Program-made: the position numbers and the translations under genes | Notes under the pieces: generated by a model | Database searches by the model: none | Told to the model about the DNA's origin: nothing | The model's input: only the letters and a program-made list of their open reading frames with translations | Part shown: positions 1-8,606 of the stretch, piece after piece | Numbering within the stretch: position 1 is the stretch's first letter | Layout: every line of letters begins with the position of its first letter | Assembly (NCBI GenBank): GCA_943789465.1 | Contig: CALSUF010000004.1 | Coordinates: 1 to 64,000, forward strand | DNA: 64,000 nt | Source of the DNA: an uncultured Flavobacteriaceae bacterium | GTDB taxonomy: Bacteria; Bacteroidota; Bacteroidia; Flavobacteriales; Flavobacteriaceae | Direction of reading: 5' to 3'

Positions 1-1596
1 GCCTTTTAAGGTTTGTAAGAACTGTGCACCCGTTGCGCCATCTACCGTACGATGATCGCAAGCAAGGGTTAGTTTGATGGTATTTCCAACAACAACCTGT
101 CCGTTTTTAACAACGGGTTTTTGAACAATCGCCCCCACCGATAAAATCGCTGAGTTGGGTTGGTTGATAATGGATGTAAAACTTTCTATTCCAAACATCC
201 CTAAGTTAGACACTGTAAATGTGCTGCCATCCATTTCTTGAGGAGTTAGTTTTTTATTTCGTGCACGACCTGCAAAATCTCTAACCGCCGCACCAATTTG
301 CGGCAAGCTTTGCTCATTGGCAAAACGCACCACAGGAACCACCAAGCCATCTTCAACAGCCACCGCTACGCCAACGTGTACGTGATTATTGAGTTTCATG
401 CGGTCTGCAAACCATTGAGAATTTACTTGTGGGTGCTGACGTAAGGCGAGCGCACAGGCTTTAACAATGATGTCGTTAAATGATATTTTAGTATCTGGAA
501 CTGTATTGTATTGCGTTCTAAAAGCCATGGCATTATCCATGTCAAACTCTACATTCAAATAATAATGAGGTGCTGTGAATTTAGATTCGCCCAATCGTTT
601 CGCAATGGTTTTACGCATTTGCGAGTTTTTAATTTCTTCAAAATCTTCTTGACCTGTTGGAACAAACTTAGCTGTACTAGCAGTATTTACTGCTGCAGGG
701 GTGTAGTTTTCAACATCGCGTTTGATGATGCGTCCGTTTTCGCCACTTCCTACCAATTGGTTCAAGGCGATGCCTTTGTCGTCCGCCATCTTTCGCGCTA
801 ATGGCGAAATATGTAAACGCCCTGTCGTGTTTGATACTGGCGCTACAGCGACCGGTATCGCTACAGGGGCAGCGTCAACTTTTGGTGTTTCTTTGACTAC
901 TGGAGTGGCAGGTTCTGTAACTTTTGGTGCTGCTTCTACAGCGGCTGGTGCACCAGCAGAAAAGTTAGCAGCAACTGCTGAAACATCTGTTCCTGCAGGG
1001 CCAATAATAGCTAAAAGATCATCTACATTTGCAGACTCTCCTTCTTTTAAACCAATGTATAATAAGGTTCCTTCATTGAAGGATTCAAATTCCATTGTTG
1101 CTTTGTCTGTTTCGATTTCAGCTAAAATATCGCCTTCTTCGACGGAGTCACCTACATTTTTCAACCAGCTTGCTACGGTTCCTTCTTCCATGGTATCGCT
1201 TAAGCGTGGCATAGTTACGACAATTACACCTTCTGGAATATCTGTTGAGCTTGTTTCTACTGCAGCTTCCACTTCCACTACGTCTTCAGTTGTTTCTTCG
1301 GATGTAGTTGGTTCTGCGGCAGCAGATGGATTTGCTAATAGCGCTGAAATATCTTCGCCTTCATCTCCAATAATGGCAAGAAGTTCATCAACCATGGTTG
1401 TTTCACCTTCTTGAACTCCAATATGAAGTAAAGTCCCTTCATTGAAGGATTCAAATTCCATTGTTGCTTTATCGGTTTCGATTTCCGCAAGTATGTCACC
1501 TTCTTCAACTTTATCTCCTACTTTTTTCAACCAGCTCGCCACAGTTCCTTCTTCCATGGTGTCGCTTAGTCGGGGCATATTAACTATGATTGCCAT
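1..1596 (-). CDS. pdhC: pyruvate dehydrogenase E2, dihydrolipoamide acetyltransferase (3' end outside window)
   Basis: This is the core acetyltransferase of the pyruvate dehydrogenase complex, which moves the acetyl group from lipoyl arms to CoA in the cytoplasm. The 532 visible codons begin MAIIVNMPRLSDTMEEG. They show two near-identical lipoyl domains, each with an ETDKATM motif (lipoyl lysines about residues 43 and 165), joined by Ala/Pro/Val-rich linkers. A peripheral-subunit-binding domain follows (about 250-285, with ISPLARKMA), then the catalytic domain. The active-site motif DHRTVDGA lies close to the window edge, so only the last few residues are missing. The ATG at 1594-1596 sits three bases after the pdhA stop, so the two genes are one operon. 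Identification is secure. Confidence 0.96.
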   Translation of the reverse strand, partial: MAIIVNMPRLSDTMEEGTVASWLKKVGDKVEEGDILAEIETDKATMEFESFNEGTLLHIGVQEGETTMVDELLAIIGDEGEDISALLANPSAAAEPTTSEETTEDVVEVEAAVETSSTDIPEGVIVVTMPRLSDTMEEGTVASWLKNVGDSVEEGDILAEIETDKATMEFESFNEGTLLYIGLKEGESANVDDLLAIIGPAGTDVSAVAANFSAGAPAAVEAAPKVTEPATPVVKETPKVDAAPVAIPVAVAPVSNTTGRLHISPLARKMADDKGIALNQLVGSGENGRIIKRDVENYTPAAVNTASTAKFVPTGQEDFEEIKNSQMRKTIAKRLGESKFTAPHYYLNVEFDMDNAMAFRTQYNTVPDTKISFNDIIVKACALALRQHPQVNSQWFADRMKLNNHVHVGVAVAVEDGLVVPVVRFANEQSLPQIGAAVRDFAGRARNKKLTPQEMDGSTFTVSNLGMFGIESFTSIINQPNSAILSVGAIVQKPVVKNGQVVVGNTIKLTLACDHRTVDGATGAQFLQTLKG

Positions 1597-1599
1597 AAC

Positions 1600-2598
1600 T
1601 TATAATTTATGTTGTAAAAATGGATAATCTTCTTGTTCGTATACGACGTCATACATGACACTTTTTTCTGGATATGGCGATTCGTCAGCGAATTTCTCAC
1701 ATTCAGCCACCAGGTCTTTCACACGCTTATCAATGACTTTAATGTCATCTTCTGTTGCATATTCTTCTCGAAGAATAACATCCATAACCTGTGTAATTGG
1801 ATCAATTTTTTTGTATTCTTTGACTTCGTCTTTTGTTCTGTAGTGCTGTGCGTCACTCATAGAATGTCCTCTATAGCGGTAAGTTTTCATTTCTAAGAAT
1901 GTTGGACCATCTCCGCGTCTAGCACGTTGTATTGCTTCGTCAAAAGCTTCAGCAACTTTGATAGGGTTCATCCCATCTACAGGACCACAAGGCATTTCAT
2001 AACCCAAACCTAATTTCCAAATATCAGAGTGATTAGCGGTTCTGTCTACAGAAGTTCCCATGGCGTATCCGTTATTTTCACAAACAAAAACGACTGGAAG
2101 TTTCCAGTTCATAGCCATATTAAATGTTTCATGTAACGACCCTTGACGGGCAGCACCATCACCAAAATAACAAAGGGTTACGGCACCAGTTTCATTATAT
2201 TTGTCTCCAAACGCCATTCCAGCACCTAAAGGAATTTGCCCTCCAACGATTCCATGACCACCATAAAACCCTTTTTCTTTTGAGAAAATATGCATGGAGC
2301 CTCCTAATCCTTGAGAGGTTCCTGTTGCTTTTCCAAAAAGTTCGGCCATTACTCTACGTGGATCAACACCCATCCCAATAGGTTGAACGTGATTTCGATA
2401 GGCTGTGATCATTTTGTCTTTGGATAAATCCATCGCATGTAAAGCGCCTGCAAGTACGGCTTCTTGACCGTTATACAAGTGGAGAAACCCTCTTACTTTT
2501 TGTTGAATATACACCGCTGCGAGTTTGTCTTCAAACTTTCGCCAGAGCATCATGTTTTCATACCAATCAAGGTAGACTTCTTTAGTTATTTTCTGCAT
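1600..2598 (-). CDS. pdhA: pyruvate dehydrogenase E1 component, alpha subunit
   Basis: This is the thiamine-diphosphate-binding alpha subunit of the E1 decarboxylase, which acts with a beta subunit not seen here. The 332 residues have the usual family length. The TPP motif begins at GDGAARQGS and closes at CENN about 30 residues later. The phosphorylation-loop-like segment YRGHSMSD is also present. It is the promoter-proximal gene of pdhA-pdhC. A TACTTTTG sequence at 2630-2637 (read on minus) fits the Bacteroidota -7 element, without a clear -33 TTG. Branched-chain E1 alpha is the only close alternative. The adjoining two-lipoyl E2 and the PDH-type sequence favour pyruvate. Confidence 0.95.
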   Translation of the reverse strand: MQKITKEVYLDWYENMMLWRKFEDKLAAVYIQQKVRGFLHLYNGQEAVLAGALHAMDLSKDKMITAYRNHVQPIGMGVDPRRVMAELFGKATGTSQGLGGSMHIFSKEKGFYGGHGIVGGQIPLGAGMAFGDKYNETGAVTLCYFGDGAARQGSLHETFNMAMNWKLPVVFVCENNGYAMGTSVDRTANHSDIWKLGLGYEMPCGPVDGMNPIKVAEAFDEAIQRARRGDGPTFLEMKTYRYRGHSMSDAQHYRTKDEVKEYKKIDPITQVMDVILREEYATEDDIKVIDKRVKDLVAECEKFADESPYPEKSVMYDVVYEQEDYPFLQHKL

Positions 2599-2689
2599 GC
2601 GTTTACAGTAATTATTTTTAATCTAAACACAAAAGTAATACTTTGATTGATAACCTAAAAAGAGTAGGAGTTAATTTTTTAAAAAAACG

Positions 2690-3172
2690 TTATAGTACGG
2701 CTTTGTCAAAAAACCAAGGAAGGATGTTTTCAACTGATTTTGAGGCTGCTATTTGTCCAGAAGTTCCCATAAAATAGAGTTCCATTGGGGTATTTTGTTT
2801 TACTTCATATTCTGACAATGCTTGCCTGCAGGCCCCACAAGGTGGAATGGGTTTGGTGGTTGGATTGATGGTTGATCCCGCGACAATTGCCATGCGAACT
2901 ATTTTTTGGTTCGGAAATTCAGCTCCAGCATAGTAAACAGCGGTGCGTTCGGCACAGAGTCCAGAAGGGTAGGAGGCATTTTCTTGGTTGTTTCCAGAAA
3001 TAATTTCTCCGTTTTCTAATTCCAAGGCTGCACCCACTAAAAATTCTGAGTAGGGTGCATAGGCTTTTTTACGTGCTTCTGCCGCTTTTTGTATGAGGGA
3101 TTGAATGGGAGTTGCTAACTCTTCAATGGTATCATAGACTTCAAAAGTGGACTCAATCTTTACTTTTTTCAT
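2690..3172 (-). CDS. cdd: cytidine deaminase
   Basis: It hydrolytically deaminates cytidine and deoxycytidine to (deoxy)uridine for pyrimidine salvage. The zinc site is visible as CAERTA (the catalytic Glu follows the Cys ligand) and PCGACRQ, the pattern of the small tetrameric class with three cysteine ligands. I start at the ATG at 3170-3172, which gives 160 residues beginning MKKVKIEST. The reading frame stays open for 12 more codons upstream, but that stretch runs into the porV terminator hairpin (3188-3216), so the longer form is unlikely. It lies downstream of porV and upstream of pdhA on the same strand. Confidence 0.93.
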   Translation of the reverse strand: MKKVKIESTFEVYDTIEELATPIQSLIQKAAEARKKAYAPYSEFLVGAALELENGEIISGNNQENASYPSGLCAERTAVYYAGAEFPNQKIVRMAIVAGSTINPTTKPIPPCGACRQALSEYEVKQNTPMELYFMGTSGQIAASKSVENILPWFFDKAVL

Positions 3173-3187
3173 AGCTGTTATAGACAA

Positions 3188-3216
3188 AAAAACTATTGCA
3201 TTGCGCAATAGTTTTT
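3188..3216 (-). terminator. rho-independent terminator after porV
   Basis: A 12-bp perfect inverted repeat (AAAAACTATTGC and GCAATAGTTTTT) with a 5-nt loop ends in a T run on the minus strand. It lies 25 bases past the porV stop and just before the cdd start, so it should separate porU-porV transcription from cdd. Confidence 0.75.
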
Positions 3217-3241
3217 GTTAGTGTTTTATTTGAGCAGTCGA

Positions 3242-4504
3242 TTAATATTCGCTGTATTCTCCATCTCCAAAATTGAAAGATAAAGAAAAACGTAAGGTGT
3301 TTTCTAAGGGACTTTGTACTTTGGATGCTGAAAATAAATAAGATAAATCGATATCAATGGCACTGTATTTAAAACCTGCTCCCATGGCGAAAAATTTGCG
3401 GGCGCCTTTGAGTTCATTTTCATTAAAATAACCGAGTCTTAAAGCAAATGAATCTTGGTATACGTATTCGGCTCCTAAAGCCCAAGTAAACTCATCTAGT
3501 TCTTCACTGAACCCTCCAGGCGCATCGTTAAACGATTGAAATACTCCTGACATAAATCCAACATTGGGGTCTTGACCTTCAATAATGACATTGCTGTTTT
3601 CTATTGCCCCTAAAGTGTCTGTGTCAGCATCGTAAACACCGTTACCATTGGTGTCAGTGTAGTTGAATTCAGTCCCGTAAACAGGCGGAGTTGGCACTAG
3701 TAATTTAGTGATTTCAGCGGTCACATTAACTCTGTTGTATTGGTCAAAAATGAAATCAAATCCTCCACCTAATCTTAGGTTGGTTGGTAAAAAGTTTTCA
3801 GTTCCTCCTTCATCATATTTAATTTTAGGACCTAAGTTTTGAATGGCAAACCCACCTCGCCAGCGGCCATTAAAATCGTTGTAAGCCTCTTCTTCACTCT
3901 GGTAATAACCCGAAATATCCACTCCAAAAGAGCTTGCTGCTTTAGCGTTCACATCAACGGCTTGAATTTTTAAATCTGAACGGAGGTAACGCAAGGCGAC
4001 TGCCATGGAAAACTGATCTGAGAGTCGTAAGGAATAGGAGGCGTCAAAGGTCAATTCGTTTGGTTTTTCGATTATTGGATCCACAAACTCATCTTCACGG
4101 AGTTCAATTTCTCCAAGAGAAAAATATTTGAGGCTAACCGCAAACGCACTTCTTTCATTAATTCTATTGAAATAAGTGATATTTCCTAAAAAAATGTCGT
4201 TTACTAATTTGCTTAAATAAGGTGTGTAGCTGATTCCAATCCCTGATTTTGCTTCTGAAAAGGCATATTTAGAAGGGTTCCATTGTTGAGAATAGGTATC
4301 CACAGAGGTTGCTACTCCCATGTCTCCCATACCAGCCGCACGAGCATCAGAAGCAATAAGAATAAACGGGACTCCCGTGGTAATGACTCGTGAATCTTGA
4401 TTAGGGATGACAGTTGTTTGAGCTACTGTGTCAATTGAAAATAGCGCGACTAAAAACAGTACGCAAAGGGATGTTAATTTTTGGTTTTTTTTGATTGGAA
4501 TCAT
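3242..4504 (-). CDS. porV: type IX secretion outer-membrane protein PorV (LptO)
   Basis: PorV is an outer-membrane beta-barrel of the FadL-like class that collects T9SS cargo from the translocon and delivers it to the PorU sortase. The 420 residues start with a signal peptide ending TVAQ. Next comes the conserved PorV N-terminal pattern, with GVPFILIASDARAAGMGDMG and the QQWNPSKYAF segment. The rest alternates short strands and turns and ends in the aromatic SFNFGDGEYSEY typical of barrel C-termini. It lies directly downstream of porU, and the pair is conserved next to gldJ in flavobacteria. A consensus promoter sits across the porU stop, so porV can be expressed on its own. Identification is secure. 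Confidence 0.95.
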   Translation of the reverse strand: MIPIKKNQKLTSLCVLFLVALFSIDTVAQTTVIPNQDSRVITTGVPFILIASDARAAGMGDMGVATSVDTYSQQWNPSKYAFSEAKSGIGISYTPYLSKLVNDIFLGNITYFNRINERSAFAVSLKYFSLGEIELREDEFVDPIIEKPNELTFDASYSLRLSDQFSMAVALRYLRSDLKIQAVDVNAKAASSFGVDISGYYQSEEEAYNDFNGRWRGGFAIQNLGPKIKYDEGGTENFLPTNLRLGGGFDFIFDQYNRVNVTAEITKLLVPTPPVYGTEFNYTDTNGNGVYDADTDTLGAIENSNVIIEGQDPNVGFMSGVFQSFNDAPGGFSEELDEFTWALGAEYVYQDSFALRLGYFNENELKGARKFFAMGAGFKYSAIDIDLSYLFSASKVQSPLENTLRFSLSFNFGDGEYSEY

Positions 4505-4529
4505 TTTTAATTTTGGTATTATGAATTAA

Positions 4530-4559
4530 CAAATATAATGTATTATTAAAGGATTACAA
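4530..4559 (-). promoter_or_regulatory. Bacteroidota-type promoter for porV
   Basis: On the minus strand TTG (4557-4559), a 19-nt spacer and TATATTTG (4530-4537) match the primary sigma consensus TTG-N17-23-TAnnTTTG of this phylum. The -33 element lies inside the last codons of porU, and the ATG is 25 bases downstream of the -7 element. Confidence 0.6.
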
Positions 4560-7500
4560 GTTTTTCAATTTTTTCTGCATGCATTCCAGTGCTCGATGAA
4601 CGTACTTTTAATTTATAGACATAAACGCCTTTTCCAATTTTACTGCCAAAATCATCAGTGCCATCCCAAGTTAAATTTCGAGATAAAGAACTTGTTGTAT
4701 TGGATCCCGTATTGGTTTGTCCATTAATGGTTTTTATCAATTTCCCCGAAACGGTGAATATTTGAATAGAAACGTCTAATACATCCGAACTATTGTGGTT
4801 GAACCAAAATTCTGTGTAATTGACAAACGGATTGGGGTAGTTCAATACATTGGTAAGCTCCAAACTGACGTCTTTGTCAAAAACCACAAATTGAATGTCC
4901 TGAGTAGAAGCATTGTTATACACATCCCATGCTTTGAGAGTCAAAGTGTGTAAGCCAGGGCTTAAATCTCTCAGGGGATAACTCAAAGAGCCTCTTTGGT
5001 AATCATCTACAGCAGCTACATAATAGGCGTTTAATTTGTAAACATTGGTTTCATCGCCGTCTAAAATGGCAGTAATATCATGTCCAATGCCACTGGCGGT
5101 GTTGATGCCGTTTTCGTCATATAAATTTGCTAAAAGTGTTGGGTTTTCATTGGTGATACCTCCAGAAACAAAATTTTCATCATTCATATACAAATTGATA
5201 TTTGGTCCTGTGTTGTCTTCAGGAGCATTGAGGTTAACACCGCCAATTTTAATGTCAAAACTAAACCCTCGGTTGTCAGATAAGGGTGCTTCGGACTTGG
5301 AATAGAGGCTTATTTTTCCATTCCCTTCCGTGACTCTAATGTCTCTAGGGACAATAAATTCGAACGCAAATTGTCCATTGGTTACACTAGCCTGTCCTCT
5401 AAATATTACTTCTCCCAAAGCATCAAAATCCATCAAGATTAACCCTGATGAATCGGAGACTCCGTCATTTCCAAGTGTTGTGCGTTGAAGGTCTTTGTCG
5501 TATATACTTGCGGTGAGTATCCCGTTGTAATTGCTTAAAATAGTTCCTTGTGCATCGGTGACGGTGCCTTCAATTTTGGCGGTGTCTAAGGCTTTGAGAA
5601 GTTGAGTACTTGTATTTATATCTTCGTCATTTATTTTTGTAATTCTTATGTCTGGATTAGCGATAGGGAGTTTAATGGCGGGATCTCCAATATTAAAAAC
5701 CAATCTACGCTGGGTTTGATTGGAAATTACAGGATCATTTTTAGTGCGTCTCAGTGCTTCTCCAACACTGATGGTTTGGTTACTTCCGTATGAAAACAGG
5801 TATTGACTTAAAGTTTTATTAAAACTCGTTCCAACATTCACATAAATTTTTCGTGTAGTTGTGATGAGGTTAATAGCACCTCCTTTTTTATTCCAAAATA
5901 AATACTCACCGGCAGTTTCTCTAAATGGGTTGTCAAACTTAGTGTATTCACAAGTGACGGTTACAAAACAATTAAGTTTAGTAGGGTTGTTAAGTTCTTG
6001 TGCGTTTATTTTATCAAAAATGCGTTCAACAGCTAATCCGTCTTCGCCACCATGCCCAAAATAATTAACCACAATGGCGCCAACTTCTAGTGCGTCAAAA
6101 ATAGCTTTGTTTACTAAGCTGTATCGCGCACCACCTGACGAGGTTTCTTGAACGTAGGAATCTGCGTGAATTTTTTGAACATTTAAAAAAGGTTTTGCTG
6201 CTTTTACATCTTCCGCAATAATTTCAGTTGTGGACTGAATGATGCGGTCCGATTCTTTATCTACATCGTCCGAGATGAGCAAAAAGTTATTGCGCCAACT
6301 ACCATAAGTTTCAGGTATGTAATAAGATTCAACTTTGTCCACCATTTCTTTGGCTCGTTGGGTGTTTTCTACTAAAATACGCCCTACAGCAATGTCAAGT
6401 TTGTCATTATTAGCCATGGTGCCTTCATTGGAGTCCATCATACCAAAATAGTCGTCAGATATAAAAGACGTTATCAAGCTAAAACTTTCTGTAGAATACC
6501 AAGAGGGAACAATATTAGTGTTGTTAGAAACGCGGTCTTTATAATCAAAAGAGGCATCGCCAAATAAACACAAGTATTTTAGTTTTTTTGAAGGTGTGCT
6601 GGCATTGTCATAGACATATTTTACAAAATTCCGAATGCCGCCAATATCCTGCATTCCAGAACTGAACTCTTGATAAATGGATTCTAAAGTATATACTTTG
6701 ACATTCAATTTGTTTTGAATCCGATTAATTTGTGCTAAGCGTTCTGCCTGAGCTCGTAAATAATTGGGAGTGATTATTAAATAATCAACATCTTTAAATT
6801 CGCCTTGAGCATCCAAAAACACAGTCCCTTTAATATCTTGATTTGGAACATTGGTGTTATTGGTTTTTCTAGGAACATAAAAATCAGGCCCCACTGCTTG
6901 GTAGGTTTTTAAGGTTCCTAAACTCGTTTTGAAGCTAAATTCTGATGCGGCATCTGCATTGTTATAAACTTGAATTTGATAGGGGTTGCTAATGTCCCAA
7001 ACTTGAGATATGGAAGCGGCATTTGAAATTTCGAACTGGCCAATACCAAATTGGGTTGAGGAGTTATTGTTTTTAAATTCGAATTGAGTTCCGAGACTCG
7101 TTAAAGCGCACTCGGCTTCTATAGAAATATAATCTAAATAAGCTCTAGCGGATGGATTGCCATTGTTGTTGTAAGATAATTCTACATCGATTGTTTCTGA
7201 GTTACTAGAAACAGCTCCGCTAAAAAACCTTGACCTTCCAAGAATATCATTGTCAATTGCAGAATAGTTGAAATTATTAATATTAGAACCATTAAGATTG
7301 AGCTGCATTGAAGTGTCCGATTCGGATGCTGCAGCTGTATAAACTTTTAAATCGATAGGGCTACTCGTAATTAAATTAGGGAAGTCAAAATTAAAGACTC
7401 TTACATTTTCCACATAGAAACGATGTCCAAACCAACGCCTTCCCATTTTTGCAATATTATAAGTGTCGGATTCTACAAATTTATAGTTATGAAAGGAGTT

Positions 7501-8385
7501 GTATGTTACATCTACATTGCCAGTGGGTTCTGATGCTATGGACATTCTAGCACCATTTCCAAGACTGATATTCACATAATAATAACTTTTATCAGTGTAA
7601 GGGTTGATGTGCGAATTGTGTTCGGAATTGTATTTTTTTGGTCCAATGGCATACATTAAAATGTAGTCATTGTCATTAAAAACGCCATCTTCTTCGCCAA
7701 TTACTTGAACTGTATTCTCAATCAAGTCGTTAGAAACAGTATTTGAATTTAATAGAGGAAGCGATTTTCCACCATGTCCATAAATTTTAATATTTTTTGG
7801 GTTTATAGCACTGGTGTTAATACCCAAGCTATTCAGAAAGTTTTTATTGAGTTTATGAACGCCCGTAGTGTCGACGGCAAATCGGTACCAATCACCAGAC
7901 TTTAAATTAGAATTACTGAGAGAAGTTGTTATTAACTCTCTTCTATTTTGTGTATTTACTCGATATGAAATGGTAAAACGAATAATTTTTTTAAGAATCC
8001 CATTTTCATAAAAAATAGGAGAAATTTCTAGGTGACCTTCAGAGCGATTTCTGTACACAGCATTCGTAACTTTTAATAAAGGTGTGTTAGGAATTGTGGA
8101 TGTGGGTAATTGTTTTAGGTCTATTTTGGAAATTTCAATACTTTCAATCGATTTTAGTTCGGCTGAGCGTTCATCTAAATTTCCGTTCAAACTCCACTGG
8201 GCAGTAAAAGTAAGTCCATTTTCATGAGAAAAATTGTAATTTTCTGAACCAAAAGAAGGGATTTCAATTGAGCTATCACTCGTGCTCAAAGTGATCGATC
8301 CGTTCCATTTGATGTCAAAGCTTTGAGTTTGAGTGGTTCCAGAATAAAAACAACATAAGGCTATAAACAATAACAGTCTTTTCAT
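4546..8385 (-). CDS. porU: type IX secretion sortase PorU (C25 gingipain-like)
   Basis: PorU is the cell-surface cysteine protease that removes the C-terminal sorting domain from T9SS cargo and attaches the protein to an anionic lipopolysaccharide. I start at the ATG at 8383-8385, giving 1279 residues. The reading frame stays open nine codons further, but MKRLLLFIALCCF is the evident signal peptide. The C25 peptidase domain lies roughly at residues 530-910. It holds the catalytic His in VVNYFGHGGEDG and the catalytic Cys in VTVTCEYTKFDNP. The protein ends in a FlgD-like/sorting-type fold (LNYPNPFVNYTEFWF, then GKGVYVYKLKV), as PorU proteins do. It faces gldJ across a 220-bp intergenic region. 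Confidence 0.95.
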   Translation of the reverse strand: MKRLLLFIALCCFYSGTTQTQSFDIKWNGSITLSTSDSSIEIPSFGSENYNFSHENGLTFTAQWSLNGNLDERSAELKSIESIEISKIDLKQLPTSTIPNTPLLKVTNAVYRNRSEGHLEISPIFYENGILKKIIRFTISYRVNTQNRRELITTSLSNSNLKSGDWYRFAVDTTGVHKLNKNFLNSLGINTSAINPKNIKIYGHGGKSLPLLNSNTVSNDLIENTVQVIGEEDGVFNDNDYILMYAIGPKKYNSEHNSHINPYTDKSYYYVNISLGNGARMSIASEPTGNVDVTYNSFHNYKFVESDTYNIAKMGRRWFGHRFYVENVRVFNFDFPNLITSSPIDLKVYTAAASESDTSMQLNLNGSNINNFNYSAIDNDILGRSRFFSGAVSSNSETIDVELSYNNNGNPSARAYLDYISIEAECALTSLGTQFEFKNNNSSTQFGIGQFEISNAASISQVWDISNPYQIQVYNNADAASEFSFKTSLGTLKTYQAVGPDFYVPRKTNNTNVPNQDIKGTVFLDAQGEFKDVDYLIITPNYLRAQAERLAQINRIQNKLNVKVYTLESIYQEFSSGMQDIGGIRNFVKYVYDNASTPSKKLKYLCLFGDASFDYKDRVSNNTNIVPSWYSTESFSLITSFISDDYFGMMDSNEGTMANNDKLDIAVGRILVENTQRAKEMVDKVESYYIPETYGSWRNNFLLISDDVDKESDRIIQSTTEIIAEDVKAAKPFLNVQKIHADSYVQETSSGGARYSLVNKAIFDALEVGAIVVNYFGHGGEDGLAVERIFDKINAQELNNPTKLNCFVTVTCEYTKFDNPFRETAGEYLFWNKKGGAINLITTTRKIYVNVGTSFNKTLSQYLFSYGSNQTISVGEALRRTKNDPVISNQTQRRLVFNIGDPAIKLPIANPDIRITKINDEDINTSTQLLKALDTAKIEGTVTDAQGTILSNYNGILTASIYDKDLQRTTLGNDGVSDSSGLILMDFDALGEVIFRGQASVTNGQFAFEFIVPRDIRVTEGNGKISLYSKSEAPLSDNRGFSFDIKIGGVNLNAPEDNTGPNINLYMNDENFVSGGITNENPTLLANLYDENGINTASGIGHDITAILDGDETNVYKLNAYYVAAVDDYQRGSLSYPLRDLSPGLHTLTLKAWDVYNNASTQDIQFVVFDKDVSLELTNVLNYPNPFVNYTEFWFNHNSSDVLDVSIQIFTVSGKLIKTINGQTNTGSNTTSSLSRNLTWDGTDDFGSKIGKGVYVYKLKVRSSSTGMHAEKIEKLVIL

Positions 8386-8606
8386 AGTAAGGAAACGCAA
8401 TGTTTTGATCATTAGTATCGATAAATAAAAGCTAATTTCAAAATTACAATAATAAATCTTGAAATTCAGCGTTTTTAACCAAAGTAATCCAAATTAAATA
8501 AATCAAAAACTAGAATAAATCCCCCGGATTTTTTATTGCATAATAATCTATAATTACTATATTGCGGGACTGAATTCAATTGAGTTTTACCATTTAAAAG
8601 TTGAAT

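Noticed and set aside
722-1414. 230-codon open frame on plus inside the E2 gene
   Set aside because: It is the reverse complement of the Ala/Pro/Val-rich lipoyl and linker region of pdhC. The minus strand gives a complete, clearly conserved E2.
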